A DNA stretch of 37,633 bases from an uncultured Bacilli bacterium (GTDB lineage Bacteria > Bacillota_I > Bacilli_A > RF39 > UBA660). The stretch's first letter is position 1, and the number at the start of each line of letters is the position of its first letter. This document shows positions 11,925-20,978 of this stretch, in pieces. The notes below the pieces were generated by a model. The model saw only the letters and a program-made list of their open reading frames with translations, did no database searches and had not been told where the DNA came from. Where the stretch lies: assembly GCA_947632415.1 (NCBI GenBank), contig CANRPB010000006.1, positions 1 to 37,633 of the forward strand. The letters are read 5' to 3'. Position numbers and translations under genes: made by a program.

Positions 11925-12875
11925 ATGTTAAATTTTGAAAAACCAATGTATAAGATAACTGATTATATTGAGAGTAATAGTTATGGAAAGTTTGAACTTG
12001 AGCCTCTTGAGAGGGGCTTTGGTATTACTTTGGGTAACGCTCTTAGACGTGTAATGTTATCAAGTATGCCTGGTAGCGCTATTGTTGCTTTTAAGGTTGA
12101 TGGCGTTATGCATGAGTTTCAAACTATTGAAGGTATAGTTGAAGATGTTACTACTATTGTTTTGAATTTGAAGAGTGTTGTTGTTAAGAATAATACTGAT
12201 GAGGTTCAAAGGTTAACTATATCTGTTAATGAGGAGAAAACTGTTACGGCAGGTGATATTGTTACTGATGCTGATGTGGAGATTGTTAATCCTGAGCAAG
12301 TAATTTGTACTATTTCTAAGGGTGGTAAGTTAGAGATGGAGTTATTGGTTGCGAATGGACGTGGTTATGTTCCTTCAAATGAGAATAAAATTTTTGTTGA
12401 AGATCAAAAGGCAGGTTTTATTTCTATTGATGCGCTTTATTCTCCAATTGAAAGGGTTAGTTATGATGTTGAGTCTGCCCGTGTTGGACAAGATGCAAGT
12501 TATGATAAGTTGATTATGAATGTTCAAACTAATGGTTCTATTAGACCTGAAGAGGCAATGGCTTTGTCGGCTAAGATTTTGATTGAACATTTGAACATAA
12601 TTACAGATTTAAGTGAGATTGCTGATATGACAGGAATTATGAATGCTAAACAGGAAGATAGTAAGTTGAAAAAGTTGGAAACTTCTATTGATGATTTGGA
12701 TTTCTCAGTTAGGGCTTATAATTGTTTAAAAAGAGCAGGTGTTAATACACTTGGTGATTTGACAGAAAAATCAGAGTTAGAAATGATGAAGATACGTAAT
12801 TTAGGTAAAAAATCTTTAAAGGAAGTTATGGATAAAATTAAAGATATGGGACTTAAATTCCGTGATGATGACTAA
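11925..12875 (+). CDS. rpoA: DNA-directed RNA polymerase subunit alpha
   Basis: [33 protein letters not shown]-terminal domain [41 protein letters not shown]. Confidence 0.98.
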   Translation: MLNFEKPMYKITDYIESNSYGKFELEPLERGFGITLGNALRRVMLSSMPGSAIVAFKVDGVMHEFQTIEGIVEDVTTIVLNLKSVVVKNNTDEVQRLTISVNEEKTVTAGDIVTDADVEIVNPEQVICTISKGGKLEMELLVANGRGYVPSNENKIFVEDQKAGFISIDALYSPIERVSYDVESARVGQDASYDKLIMNVQTNGSIRPEEAMALSAKILIEHLNIITDLSEIADMTGIMNAKQEDSKLKKLETSIDDLDFSVRAYNCLKRAGVNTLGDLTEKSELEMMKIRNLGKKSLKEVMDKIKDMGLKFRDDD

Positions 12876-12892
12876 TAGTTAGGAGGATTAAA

Positions 12893-13249
12893 ATGGCTTA
12901 TAGAAAGTTAGGTCGTACTAATAAGCATAGAAGAAGCATGCTTGCTAATTTAACTAGGGACTTAATTAATAATGAAAGAATTGAAACAACTGAAACTAGG
13001 GCTAAGGAAGTTCGTAGGTTTGTTGATAAGATGATTTCTTATGGTAAAGATGGTTCTTTGGTTGCTAGAAGAAAAGCATTGGCTTTTTTACATAATGATA
13101 CAGAAACTGTTAAGAAGGTTTTTGATGATTTGGCTAAAAGGTATGAATCGCGTAATGGTGGTTATACAAGAATCTTAAAATTGAATGAAAGAAGAGGAGA
13201 CGACGCTTTAGTTGTTATTCTTGAATTAGTTGAAGGAGATGCTAAATAA
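12893..13249 (+). CDS. rplQ: 50S ribosomal protein L17
   Basis: [48 protein letters not shown]. Confidence 0.97.
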   Translation: MAYRKLGRTNKHRRSMLANLTRDLINNERIETTETRAKEVRRFVDKMISYGKDGSLVARRKALAFLHNDTETVKKVFDDLAKRYESRNGGYTRILKLNERRGDDALVVILELVEGDAK

Positions 13250-13262
13250 GCGTCTTTTTTTC
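13237..13262 (+). terminator. Intrinsic terminator overlapping the rplQ stop
   Basis: AGATGCT-aaata-AGCGTCT stem followed by a T-run. Confidence 0.75.
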
Positions 13263-13283
13263 TTTTGCTAAGGTAAGTTTTTT

Positions 13284-13311
13284 GAAAGATAATTTAATTT
13301 ATCTTTTTTTT
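13284..13311. terminator. Second intrinsic terminator after rplQ
   Basis: AAAGATAA...TTATCTTT stem followed by T8. Confidence 0.6.
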
Positions 13312-13427
13312 GTATATTTACATTTTTGTTTTTTTAATTTTTGTTTTTTGAAAAATTTATTTTTTCTTTTTTTGTTTTGTTGTAAAAAAAAAGTATTTAT
13401 ATTAAAATGTGTATAAGGGTGGTAGTT

Positions 13428-14219
13428 ATGGATAATATGATTGTTATTAATAATTTAAAGTTTCGTTATGATGATAGTGTTATTTTTAATGACTTTAATT
13501 TATCTATAAAGAATGGTTCTTTTACTACTCTTGTTGGAAGTAATGGAAGTGGGAAGAGTACATTGGTTAGGCTTTTGACTGGTTTACTTAAGTTTGATGG
13601 TTCTATTTTCATTGATGGTTTGTCTTTAGATAATTATAATATTTCTTTGATTAGAGATCGTATTGGTGTTGTTTTTCAGGATGTTGATGATGTTATTGTT
13701 GGTAGTACAGTTTTTGATGATTTGATTTCGGCTATTGGTAATGGGGATTATTCTAATGTCAATGACATTGTTTCTTATTTAGGTATTGGTCATTTGCTTA
13801 ATAAGTCTTTTTGTGAGTTAAGTTTTGGTGAAAGACAGGTTGTCTTGCTTGCTAAGGCTATTTTAAAGAGGCCTAAGTTACTTATTTTTGATGATGCTTT
13901 TTCTATGATTGATTCTGTTACTAGAGGTAAGATTTTTGAGTTATTAAGGCTTGTTAATAGGGATTTTGGTGTTACTATTCTTAATATTACTAGTGAAATT
14001 GATGAGTCTTTGTATGGTGATTTTATTATTTTGATGGATGATGGACATGTTGTTTTGTCTGGTACTAAGGATTTTATTTATAAGCAAGAAAAGTTATTGA
14101 AGGGTATGGGTATTAGTTTGCCTTTTATGGTTGATTTATCTAAGCGGTTATCTTATTATGATTTAGTGGATGGTTTTGTTTTTGATATGAATGAGATGAT
14201 TGATGCTTTATGGAAGTAA
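13428..14219 (+). CDS. ecfA1: ECF transporter ATPase, first subunit (EcfA1-like, divergent motifs)
   Basis: Walker A GSNGSGKSTL; LSFGER signature; LLIFDDA Walker B; conserved position rplQ-ecfA1-ecfA2-ecfT-truA. ATG 13428 preferred over GTG 13407. Confidence 0.85.
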   Translation: MDNMIVINNLKFRYDDSVIFNDFNLSIKNGSFTTLVGSNGSGKSTLVRLLTGLLKFDGSIFIDGLSLDNYNISLIRDRIGVVFQDVDDVIVGSTVFDDLISAIGNGDYSNVNDIVSYLGIGHLLNKSFCELSFGERQVVLLAKAILKRPKLLIFDDAFSMIDSVTRGKIFELLRLVNRDFGVTILNITSEIDESLYGDFIILMDDGHVVLSGTKDFIYKQEKLLKGMGISLPFMVDLSKRLSYYDLVDGFVFDMNEMIDALWK

Positions 14220-15019
14220 AGGTTAGGGATGTTTCTTTTTCATATGATGATAAATTGATTATTGATAATTTTTCTTGTGAATTTAAGAGTAATAAAATTA
14301 GTGCTTTTGTTGGTGGTAATGGTAGTGGTAAGTCGACTTTATTGAAGCTTATTGATGGTTTGCTTGTTCCTATTAATGGTTATGTGAAGCTTGGTAGTGT
14401 TAATTTTAGTGTGAATAATTCTTATCCTTGTAGAGGTAAAGTTGGTTTTTTGTTTCAATTTGTTGATAGGCAAATTTTTAATAAGTCTGTTTATGATGAG
14501 ATTAAAGTTGGTTATAAGGGTCTTGATTTTGATAAAAGGGTTATTGATGTTATTAATATGGTTGGTCTTAATGAGAGTTTTTTGTATAAAGATCCTTATA
14601 AAATTAGTAGTAGTGAGAGAAGAAGGTTAGGGCTTGCTTGTGTTCTTATTCATGATCCTGATGTTGTTATTCTTGATGAACCTTTTATTGGTCTTGATAG
14701 TAGGGGTAAGAATGATTTTTTGAGGCTTATTAAGGTTCTTAAGAAGGATTTTGGTAAGACAATTATTGTTGTTAGTCAGGACGTTGATTTTTTGCACAAG
14801 TTTGTTGATTATGTTTATTTGATAAAGGATGGTAGTATTTTTTTAGAGGGAGATAAGTATGATGTTTTTTCTAATGAGCTTGCTATGAAAAGTTGTGGGC
14901 TTAAGGTTCCTGATGTTTTGCATTTTTCTAATTTGGTTTTAGAGAATAAGAATGTTAAAATTGGTTATAGGGATGAGATTAATGATTTGATAAAGGATGT
15001 GTATAGATATGTTAAGTAA
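14210..15019 (+). CDS. ecfA2: ECF transporter ATPase, second subunit (EcfA2-like)
   Basis: GGNGSGKSTLLKLIDGLL; VVILDEPFIGLD; overlaps the upstream ATPase gene. Confidence 0.85.
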   Translation: MEVKVRDVSFSYDDKLIIDNFSCEFKSNKISAFVGGNGSGKSTLLKLIDGLLVPINGYVKLGSVNFSVNNSYPCRGKVGFLFQFVDRQIFNKSVYDEIKVGYKGLDFDKRVIDVINMVGLNESFLYKDPYKISSSERRRLGLACVLIHDPDVVILDEPFIGLDSRGKNDFLRLIKVLKKDFGKTIIVVSQDVDFLHKFVDYVYLIKDGSIFLEGDKYDVFSNELAMKSCGLKVPDVLHFSNLVLENKNVKIGYRDEINDLIKDVYRYVK

Positions 15020-15710
15020 TTTTTCTTTGTATTATAATTGTTCTTCTAAGATTCATTCATTAAATCCTTTGTGTAAAATTTTGGCTTTTCTTATTTTTTC
15101 TTTTATGTCTTTTATGTGTTTTCATTTTAATGTGTTGGTATCTTTGTTTTTGGTTTTGGTTTTTATTGTAGGTATTTCTAATATTCCTTTTAGTGTTTAT
15201 TTTAAAAGAATTTGGAGTTTAAAGTATTTGTTTTTGGTTTTGTTTTTACTTTGTTTTGTTTTAAGTCGTAATTTTTCTTTTAGTTTTTTTCTTGTTTGTA
15301 AATTGGTTTTGTTTGTTTTGTATGTTCTTGGTTTTGTTATGACTACTAAGATTGATGATATGGCTCTTGGTTTTTCTTATTTATTTAGGTTTGTTGATGT
15401 TTTTGGTTTTTCTGCTTATAGTGTTGCGGTTAGTTTTTCTCTTATTTTTTACTTTTTACCTTGTTTAGTTTTTGAGTATAAACGGATTAAAATGGCTTGT
15501 GTTAGTCGTGGTGTTTCTTTTAATGGTAGTGTTTTTGCTTTGTTTAAATTGGCCTTTTTATCTTCGATTAAGCGTTTGGATATGATTAGGTGTTCAATGT
15601 TGGTTTCGAGTAGTATTCGTGGGTTTAGGTGGCATTTTAATGATATTTATATGATTGTTTGTCATTTGGCGGTATTGGTATTGATATTGGTTAGAGGGGT
15701 GACTTTGTGA
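15009..15710 (+). CDS. ecfT: ECF transporter transmembrane subunit EcfT
   Basis: Multi-pass membrane protein with CVSRG and SSSIRG coupling-type motifs; follows the two ATPases. Confidence 0.85.
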   Translation: MLSNFSLYYNCSSKIHSLNPLCKILAFLIFSFMSFMCFHFNVLVSLFLVLVFIVGISNIPFSVYFKRIWSLKYLFLVLFLLCFVLSRNFSFSFFLVCKLVLFVLYVLGFVMTTKIDDMALGFSYLFRFVDVFGFSAYSVAVSFSLIFYFLPCLVFEYKRIKMACVSRGVSFNGSVFALFKLAFLSSIKRLDMIRCSMLVSSSIRGFRWHFNDIYMIVCHLAVLVLILVRGVTL

Positions 15711-16438
15711 GATATTTGATTACTTTTTCTTATGATGGTTCTAAGTATAATGGTTATCAGAAGCAACCAACTGGTTCTACTATTCAGGGAAAGTTGGAGG
15801 ATGTTTTGGAACTTATTAGTGGCACTAAGGTCGGTGTTGTTGCGAGTGGGAGGACGGATGCTTTGGTTCATGCTTTGAATCAGAAGGCTCATTTTGATTT
15901 GGATATGGATATAAGTTGCGAAAAGTTGATTAAGGCTTTTAATGGCTTGTTGCCTAAGGATATTTATGTTAAGGATTGTGTTGTTGTTAATTCTAGTTTT
16001 CATGCTAGGTATAGTGTTAAGAGTAAGGAGTATATGTATGTAATTAATACTGGTGAGTATAATCCGATTATGAAAGATTATGTTTTTCAGTATAATAGAA
16101 GGCTTGATCTTGGTGTTATGAGGGAGGCTTTGAAGTATTTTTGTGGTGTTCATGATTTTAGGTCTTTTACGGCTGGTAGTGATGTTCGTGATAATTATGA
16201 GAGAGAGATTTTTAAGGCGGATATTGAAGTTTATGGTGATATAGTTATTATTTCTTTTTTGGGGACTGGTTTTATGAGATATATGGTTAGGAATATGGTT
16301 GGTACACTTATTGATATTAGTGAAGGTAAGTTTCTCCCTTCTGATTTATCTATTATGTTTGGTGCTTGTGATAGAAAAAGTGCGGGTAGGTGTGCGCCTG
16401 CGTGTGGTTTGTATTTGAAGGATGTTTTGTATATATGA
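15707..16438 (+). CDS. truA: tRNA pseudouridine(38-40) synthase
   Basis: SYDGSKYNGYQKQPTGSTIQGKLE...SGRTDALVHALNQKAHFD...FHARYSVKSKEY. Confidence 0.97.
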   Translation: MRYLITFSYDGSKYNGYQKQPTGSTIQGKLEDVLELISGTKVGVVASGRTDALVHALNQKAHFDLDMDISCEKLIKAFNGLLPKDIYVKDCVVVNSSFHARYSVKSKEYMYVINTGEYNPIMKDYVFQYNRRLDLGVMREALKYFCGVHDFRSFTAGSDVRDNYEREIFKADIEVYGDIVIISFLGTGFMRYMVRNMVGTLIDISEGKFLPSDLSIMFGACDRKSAGRCAPACGLYLKDVLYI

Positions 16439-17244
16439 GATTAGTTGTTGTTAGTGATATTCATGGTAATTTACCTGCTTTAGAGAAGGCGTTTGATTTT
16501 ATTGAGAAACTAAAAATTGATGGTATTATATGGTGTGGTGATTATATTACTGATATTTTGTTGTCGTCGGAGGTTTTGGAGTTTATTCGTCTTAAGAATG
16601 AGAAGTATAGGCATTGGATGATTAAGGGTAATAGGGAGGATTATATTATTGATTTTCATAATGGTAGGAGTAAGGATTTTAGTGATGTTGATGTTACGGG
16701 TAGTTTGATGTTAACGTATAATTCTTTGAGTCGTTCGGATATTAATTATATTTCTAGTTTGCCTGATCATGTTGTTGTTGATATTAAGGGGTGTCCTAAG
16801 ATTTATGTTAGTCATAAACTTAGTAGTAATGTTGATTATAAGTATCATGTTTTTGGTCATGTTCATAAGCAGTGTTTGTTTGTGAAGGATGGTACTTGTT
16901 TTATTAATCCTGGTAGTGTTGGGCAGTGTTTTTCTGGTAAGCCTGGTTTGGAGTTTGCTATTATGGAGCTTATTGATGGTGAGTGGTCGAGTCATTTTTA
17001 TCATATGAATTATAATTTGGAGTATGTTGTTAAGTTTATTAGAAATAGTGATTTGGCTACTTGTAAGATTCATTGGGCTGATGTTTTGGTTAGAACTTTG
17101 GTTTCTGGTCATGATTATATTGATGATTATATTAATATTGCTCGTCGTGTTGCGAGTTCTAATGGTTTTGATGGTAAGTATCTTGGTAATATTCCTAATA
17201 AGGTTTGGGATTATGTTTATAATAATTTAGATGATTTGAAGTAG
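16435..17244 (+). CDS. Calcineurin-like (YfcE-type) metallophosphoesterase family protein
   Basis: VVSDIHGNLPAL; WCGDY; KGNRED; GHVHKQ; ATG 16435 overlaps the truA stop. Confidence 0.8.
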   Translation: MRLVVVSDIHGNLPALEKAFDFIEKLKIDGIIWCGDYITDILLSSEVLEFIRLKNEKYRHWMIKGNREDYIIDFHNGRSKDFSDVDVTGSLMLTYNSLSRSDINYISSLPDHVVVDIKGCPKIYVSHKLSSNVDYKYHVFGHVHKQCLFVKDGTCFINPGSVGQCFSGKPGLEFAIMELIDGEWSSHFYHMNYNLEYVVKFIRNSDLATCKIHWADVLVRTLVSGHDYIDDYINIARRVASSNGFDGKYLGNIPNKVWDYVYNNLDDLK

Positions 17245-17271
17245 TTTTAGTAATTTTAGTTGTATTTTTGG

Positions 17272-17300
17272 TTGACTTTATTTGGTATTTCTAGTACAAT
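17272..17300 (+). promoter_or_regulatory. Sigma-A-type promoter for rplM-rpsI
   Basis: TTGACT (17272-17277), 17-nt spacer, TACAAT (17295-17300). Confidence 0.8.
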
Positions 17301-17318
17301 TTTATTTGGTACATTTTG

Positions 17319-17370
17319 TTTATCCCACATTGATAGACCTTGGGACAGTCTATTGAATGTAATGGAGAAA
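17319..17370 (+). promoter_or_regulatory. Candidate L13-type structured leader upstream of rplM
   Basis: ACATT-g-ATAGAC [CTTGGGACA] GTCTAT-tg-AATGT stem; loop TGGG complementary to CCCA directly 5' of the stem; lies between a consensus promoter and the rplM SD. Confidence 0.6.
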
Positions 17371-17380
17371 GGAAATTTTT

Positions 17381-17809
17381 ATGAAAGATTCGTATATGCA
17401 AAAAAAGGAAGATATTGTTCGTAATTGGTATGTTATCGATGCTGAAGGTAAGAATTTAGGTCGTGTAGCAACTCGTGCGGCTCATATCTTAAGAGGTAAG
17501 CATAAGCCTACTTTTACTCCTCATGTTGATTGTGGAGATTATGTTATTATCGTTAATGCTTCAAAGGTTAATTTAACTGGTAATAAGCTTGATGATAAGA
17601 TTTATTATAATCATAGTGGATACACTGGTGGTTTACGCGAGAGAACAGCTCGTGAAATGAAAGAAAAATATTCTGTTGAGATGATTGAAAGAGCAGTTAA
17701 AGGAATGCTTCCAAAGGGAAGGTTAGGACGAGCTACTTATAAGAAGTTATTTGTTTATGAAGGTAGCGAGCATCCTCATATGGCTCAAAAGCCAATTAAG
17801 ATGGACTAA
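17381..17809 (+). CDS. rplM: 50S ribosomal protein L13
   Basis: [47 protein letters not shown]. Confidence 0.97.
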   Translation: MKDSYMQKKEDIVRNWYVIDAEGKNLGRVATRAAHILRGKHKPTFTPHVDCGDYVIIVNASKVNLTGNKLDDKIYYNHSGYTGGLRERTAREMKEKYSVEMIERAVKGMLPKGRLGRATYKKLFVYEGSEHPHMAQKPIKMD

Positions 17810-17821
17810 GGAGGGTTTTAA

Positions 17822-18238
17822 ATGGCAGATAAGAGAGTTTTTTTAGGAACAGGTAGAAGAAAGTCTTCTGTTGCTCAGGTTAAGATGGTTCCTGGTAAGG
17901 GTAAAATTACTGTTAATGGCAGAGATGTTAGAGAGTTCTTTCCATATGAAACTAATGTTATGGATTTAAAACAACCTTTAGTTGCTACTGGAACAGAGGA
18001 GTCTTTTGATATTGATGTTAAGGTTAATGGTGGTGGATTTACTGGCCAGACTGGTGCTATTAGATTGGGTATAACTAGGGCTTTGTTGGTTTATGATAAG
18101 GCTAATGAAGATAGTGAGAATAGTTATAAGAAGATTTTAAAGAGAGAGGGTTTTATTACTAGAGATCCTCGTTGTAAAGAGCGTAAAAAACCTGGTCTTA
18201 AAGCTGCAAGACGTGCTCCACAATTTTCTAAGAGATAA
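17822..18238 (+). CDS. rpsI: 30S ribosomal protein S9
   Basis: [27 protein letters not shown]...[24 protein letters not shown]. Confidence 0.98.
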   Translation: MADKRVFLGTGRRKSSVAQVKMVPGKGKITVNGRDVREFFPYETNVMDLKQPLVATGTEESFDIDVKVNGGGFTGQTGAIRLGITRALLVYDKANEDSENSYKKILKREGFITRDPRCKERKKPGLKAARRAPQFSKR

Positions 18239-18249
18239 TTTTTCTTTAT

Positions 18250-18275
18250 ACCTCATATGTTTATGGGGTTTTTTG
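18250..18275 (+). terminator. Intrinsic terminator after rpsI
   Basis: ACCTCAT-atgttt-ATGGGGT stem plus T-run. Confidence 0.75.
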
Positions 18276-18284
18276 TTTAATAAA

Positions 18285-18305
18285 AAAAGACTTTTTTAGT
18301 CTTTT
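18285..18305. terminator. Bidirectional terminator between convergent rpsI and the lipoprotein gene
   Basis: AAAAGACT...AGTCTTTT stem flanked by A- and T-tracts. Confidence 0.65.
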
Positions 18306-18741
18306 ATTTACATGTATAACCTTCGCTTTCAAATTCTGCTTTTGCATCTTCATATGATTGTTCTGTATTAACTAGGTCTAGTTGATCTTTGGCATTGTCG
18401 TCTAGTTTGTTTATGTCAGCGTCTAAATTAAATTTAAACCCATCTTCTGTGTCTTTTGTTGCGTATTCTATTCCTTTTGTATCTTTTAAATTAGAGAATT
18501 CTTCTTCAATGCTTGCTTTAAGTTCATCTCTATATTCAATAAATGTTTCGTTAAGTTTTACATCCATATCCATAGATAGTTTTGTTATTTTATCTTTTTT
18601 GAAGGTTGTTTTTATGGTTTGATTCATTTTCATTTCTTCGCTGTAGTCGTTGTTTCTAGAACATTCTAATACTTTGGATCCACAACCTGTAAGTAGGCAT
18701 GCACTCATTACGAACGCTCCAATATAAAATCCCTTTTTCAT
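18304..18741 (-). CDS. Small lipoprotein, possibly DUF1307/YehR-like
   Basis: Signal peptide with lipobox MKKGFYIGAFVMSACLLTGCGSK; YehR resemblance is by eye only. Confidence 0.75.
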   Translation of the reverse strand: MKKGFYIGAFVMSACLLTGCGSKVLECSRNNDYSEEMKMNQTIKTTFKKDKITKLSMDMDVKLNETFIEYRDELKASIEEEFSNLKDTKGIEYATKDTEDGFKFNLDADINKLDDNAKDQLDLVNTEQSYEDAKAEFESEGYTCK

Positions 18742-18838
18742 TATTTCATCTCCTTATAATTAATAATAACATTTTATTAAAAATTATTCAACCCCTAAAA
18801 TTGTTTAATTATGTATATATATTTATTTAAAAAAAGTG

Positions 18839-18844
18839 TATAAT
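18839..18844 (+). promoter_or_regulatory. -10 element of the rnr promoter
   Basis: TATAAT in an AT-rich divergent intergenic region; -35 weak. Confidence 0.45.
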
Positions 18845-18869
18845 TATGATAGACTTTATAGGAGGATGT

Positions 18870-20978
18870 ATGGATAATCAAGAAACTTTGGAAAATAGAA
18901 TATTGGAGTTATTAAAAAAAGAGAATAAGGCTATGAGTGCTTTTGAATTGGAAGAAAAGTTAAATTTGAAGAGGGATAGCTTTAAGGAGTTAATTAAGGT
19001 TTTAAATAGTTTGGAGGAGTCTTTACAAGTATATAGAACAAAGAAGGATAACTTTATGCTTTTTTCTAATAGTCATTTGAGGGTTGGTACTTTTTTGGCT
19101 AATAAGCGTGGTTTTGGTTTTGTTGATATTAATGATGGAAAGGATATTTTTATTCCTTTTGATTCTGTTAATGGCGCTATTCACAATGATAAGGTTATTG
19201 TTGAAATTACGTCTAAAAATTGTGAGGAGCCTGAGGGTAGAATTTTAAAGATTGTTGATCGTAACTTGAGTAATATGGTTGGTGAGTTTTATTATAAAAA
19301 GGGTAAAGCCTATGTTTTATTGGATGATAAGAAGGTTAAAATTAATATTTCTATTGATCCTAAAAAGACAATGGGTGCGATGAATGGTCATAAAGTTTTG
19401 GTTAAGATTACTAATAAACTTAAGGATAATAATTATAAGGGTGAAGTTTTGCGTATTTTAGGGCATAAGAATGATCCTGGTGTTGATATTTTATCGATTA
19501 CGGCTAAGTATGATATAAATGATATTTTTAGTGATGAGGTTATGAAACAGGCTGATAATTTACCGTTTGATGTTAAGTCTGATGAATTGGTTAATAGGAG
19601 GGATTTGAGGAATCAAGAGATATTTACTATTGATGGTGATGATACAAAGGATATTGATGATGCGATATCGTTGAGGGTACTTGATAATGGTAATTATGAG
19701 CTTGGTGTTCATATTGCTGATGTTAGTCATTATGTTACGATGGATAGTCCTTTGGATGTTGAGGCTCGTGATAGGGGGACAAGCGTTTATCTTGCTGATA
19801 GGGTTATTCCTATGCTTCCTCATAAGTTGTCTAATGGTATTTGTTCTTTGAATCCTGGTGTTGATAGACTTACTATTTCTTGTGTTATGGAGATTAATGC
19901 TAAGGGTGAAACTGTTAATTATGATATTTTTGAAAGTGTTATTAATTCTAATAAACAGATGACTTATGGTTGTGTTAATAAGATACTTGAAGATAATGTT
20001 GTTCCAGCTGGGTATGAGGCTCATGTTGATACACTTAAATTAATGGCTAAACTTGCGAAAATATTACGTAAATATAAGGAAAATAGAGGATATATTGATT
20101 TTGAGTTGAATGAGTCAAAGATTATTGTTGACGATAAGGGACGTGCTGTTTCTGTAAAGTTAAGGGAACGTGGAACTGGTGAAAAGTTGATTGAGGATTT
20201 TATGATTGCTGCTAATGAGACAGTGGCACAACATATCTTTTATATGGATTTACCTTTTGTTTATCGTGTTCATGGTGAACCTAGTGAAGAGAAAATTGGT
20301 AATTTCAAGAGGTTTGTTTCTATATTGGGTTATAAGATTTTGGGTAATAATAAAGAGATAACGCCTAAGAGTATGCAAGGGATGTTGGAACAGTTGAAGG
20401 ATAAGCCTGAGTATAATATATTGTCTTCAATTTTATTAAGAAGTATGCAGAAGGCTGTTTATGATAAAAAAAATATTGGTCATTTTGGTTTAGCTAGCAA
20501 GTGTTATACGCATTTTACGTCTCCTATTAGAAGGTATCCGGATTTGACGGTTCATCGTTTACTTAGGGAGTATTTATTTCTTTCTAAGGTTGATGAGAAT
20601 ACGGTTAATTTTTTTGATAATAGATTAGTTGATATTACGGCTCATTCTTCGGAGAGGGAGCGTGCGGCTGCTCAGTGTGAGCGTGAGGTTGATGATATGA
20701 AGAAGGCTGAGTATATGTTAAATCATATTGGTGAGGTTTATGATGGAATTGTTAGTAGTGTAGTGCCTTTTGGGATGTTTGTTATGCTTGATAATACGGT
20801 TGAAGGTTTAGTAAGGCTTGATGATTTGACGGATGATTTTTATGTTTATAATGAGGATTCTTTTAGTTTAGTTGGTAGAAATAATAAAAGAGGTTATCGT
20901 TTGGGTGATAAGGTAACGATTAGGGTTAAGGCAGCTAGTAAGGAGACGAAGACGGTTGATTTTGTCATTGAGAAGTAG
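18870..20978 (+). CDS. rnr: Ribonuclease R (RNB domain, C-terminal S1)
   Basis: FTIDGDDTKDIDDAISLRVLDNGNYELGVHIADVSHYV...RGTSVYLADRVIPMLPHKLSNGICSLNP; C-terminal S1. ATG 18870 with SD AGGAGG preferred over 18846. Confidence 0.96.
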   Translation: MDNQETLENRILELLKKENKAMSAFELEEKLNLKRDSFKELIKVLNSLEESLQVYRTKKDNFMLFSNSHLRVGTFLANKRGFGFVDINDGKDIFIPFDSVNGAIHNDKVIVEITSKNCEEPEGRILKIVDRNLSNMVGEFYYKKGKAYVLLDDKKVKINISIDPKKTMGAMNGHKVLVKITNKLKDNNYKGEVLRILGHKNDPGVDILSITAKYDINDIFSDEVMKQADNLPFDVKSDELVNRRDLRNQEIFTIDGDDTKDIDDAISLRVLDNGNYELGVHIADVSHYVTMDSPLDVEARDRGTSVYLADRVIPMLPHKLSNGICSLNPGVDRLTISCVMEINAKGETVNYDIFESVINSNKQMTYGCVNKILEDNVVPAGYEAHVDTLKLMAKLAKILRKYKENRGYIDFELNESKIIVDDKGRAVSVKLRERGTGEKLIEDFMIAANETVAQHIFYMDLPFVYRVHGEPSEEKIGNFKRFVSILGYKILGNNKEITPKSMQGMLEQLKDKPEYNILSSILLRSMQKAVYDKKNIGHFGLASKCYTHFTSPIRRYPDLTVHRLLREYLFLSKVDENTVNFFDNRLVDITAHSSERERAAAQCEREVDDMKKAEYMLNHIGEVYDGIVSSVVPFGMFVMLDNTVEGLVRLDDLTDDFYVYNEDSFSLVGRNNKRGYRLGDKVTIRVKAASKETKTVDFVIEK

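Noticed and set aside
13312-13400. Poly-T/A-rich intergenic stretch before ecfA1
   Set aside because: Low-complexity AT sequence; no convincing -35/-10 pair or structure beyond the terminators already listed.
15662-17112. Minus-strand ORFs 15662-16153 and 16711-17112
   Set aside because: Shadow ORFs of truA and the metallophosphoesterase with the same low-complexity Asn/Ile/Thr composition.
16435-17244. Metallophosphoesterase between truA and rplM as a novel ribosome-linked enzyme
   Set aside because: Motifs are those of ordinary YfcE-like phosphoesterases and the gene simply overlaps truA; no specific link to ribosome function visible.
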